Part shown: piece after piece, positions 63,813 to 64,000 of the stretch | Layout: the number at the start of each line of letters is the position of its first letter | Position numbering within the stretch: position 1 is the first letter of the stretch | NCBI GenBank assembly: GCA_028818225.1 | Contig: JAPPOG010000004.1 | Coordinates: forward strand, 1-64,000 | Source of the DNA: Gammaproteobacteria bacterium | Lineage (GTDB): Bacteria > Pseudomonadota > Gammaproteobacteria > Pseudomonadales > Pseudohongiellaceae | Reading direction: 5' to 3' | DNA length: 64,000 nt | Translations under genes and position numbers: made by a program | Notes under the pieces: model-generated | The model's database searches: none | Seen by the model: only the letters and a program-made list of their open reading frames with translations | What the model was told of the DNA's origin: nothing

Positions 63813-63937
63813 CGAGCTGCTCGGCCTACGTAACCCTGAAAGGTGCGCTCAATAAAGTCATCAACTCCCGGCACGAATAGCACTGCAAGCACAGTGACTA
63901 CCAAAGCGATCGCTAGCCCCCAATAAAAGTATTTCAT
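63809..63937 (-). CDS. 42-aa small membrane protein
   Basis: Minus-strand frame of 42 codons: MKYFYWGLAIALVVTVLAVL starts directly in a hydrophobic helix (residues 5-22), then FVPGVDDFIERTFQGYVGR, a charged tail. A purine-rich AGAGAGAG site precedes the ATG. Stop TAG overlaps the convergent gene in CTAA. Single-span inner-membrane protein of unknown role; too short for most gene finders. Confidence 0.55.
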   Translation of the reverse strand: MKYFYWGLAIALVVTVLAVLFVPGVDDFIERTFQGYVGRAAR

Positions 63938-63951
63938 AAGACTCTCTCTGT

Positions 63952-64000
63952 CTAACGTCTCGGTGCCGCTTCGAATAACCAGACATCGCCGTTTTCTATA
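63952..64000 (-). CDS. 3' end of a minus-strand gene running off the window (tentative)
   Basis: A frame entering from the right edge reads ENGDVWLFEAAPRR and stops at TAG 63952-63954, 14 nt before the small membrane protein start. Too little is visible to assign a family. The pair could be one operon. Confidence 0.3.
   Translation of the reverse strand, partial: IENGDVWLFEAAPRR

Noticed and set aside
1-64000. tRNA, rRNA, CRISPR, insertion sequences, prophage
   Set aside because: No T-loop GGTTCGA-type set, array spacing, transposase or integrase feature was seen. This was an eye search; a covariance search could still find a small RNA.

Overview
This 64 kb window looks like chromosomal DNA of a free-living, aerobic, probably marine gammaproteobacterium. 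The evidence is gene content: a tesA-like gene divergent from a YbbA/YbbP-type ABC pair, ubiX, mpl, pdxH, a TIGR02444-type protein, a NudL-type NUDIX gene and trhO, together with TonB-dependent receptors, a PQQ-type dehydrogenase and many exported proteins. I found no rRNA, tRNA, phage, insertion sequence or CRISPR array. Base composition looks balanced and even, and coding density is high. The taxonomic placement is inference.

Layout. 1-19.8 kb is mostly housekeeping: esterase and ABC export pair, fructosamine kinase, MORN protein, pdxH, PPi-type phosphofructokinase, ubiX, M20 peptidase, mpl, LON-substrate-binding-domain protein, exported trypsin-like protease, AsmA-like protein, YdcF-like protein, Prx5-type peroxiredoxin, dienelactone hydrolase, DASS transporter and diguanylate cyclase. 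19.8-34.5 kb holds a NUDIX hydrolase, a TonB receptor, an NMO-SDR-hydrolase-DUF6265 run, small enzymes, an aldehyde dehydrogenase, a degenerate S41 protease, a GST, a secreted DUF1554-like protein and a PQQ-type dehydrogenase. 34.6-44.6 kb has cysteine synthase, a cyclase-family hydrolase, a DsbA-fold isomerase, a second TonB receptor, a peroxiredoxin gene interrupted by in-frame TGA, a DUF3014 protein, a sulfurtransferase, a cupin and a broken SDR gene. 44.6-48.6 kb is a tightly coupled permease/hydantoinase-A/DUF917 operon. 48.6-58.1 kb holds mixed small exported or hypothetical genes, trhO, a methyltransferase, a thioesterase and a Tat-exported GFO/IDH/MocA oxidoreductase. 58.2-63.2 kb is a three-gene exported CxxCH/DUF1501 cluster.

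The most interesting locus is 40913-41455. A signal-peptide-bearing peroxiredoxin has TGA exactly where the peroxidatic cysteine belongs. The frame stays open on both sides, a stem-loop with a GU-containing apical loop sits about 23 nt after the TGA, and a strong terminator follows. This reads as an exported selenocysteine peroxiredoxin. No selenocysteine machinery is present in the window, so the call depends on finding selA/selB/selC/selD elsewhere in the genome.

Other notable points: the first gene of the 58-63 kb cluster is a partial duplicate of the second; an S41-family protein has lost its nucleophile; two intergenic regions carry structured repeats (26805-26933 and 31095-31202); 8 of 12 convergent gene pairs overlap at their stop codons; and two small membrane-protein genes are easily missed, one with a probable CTG start.
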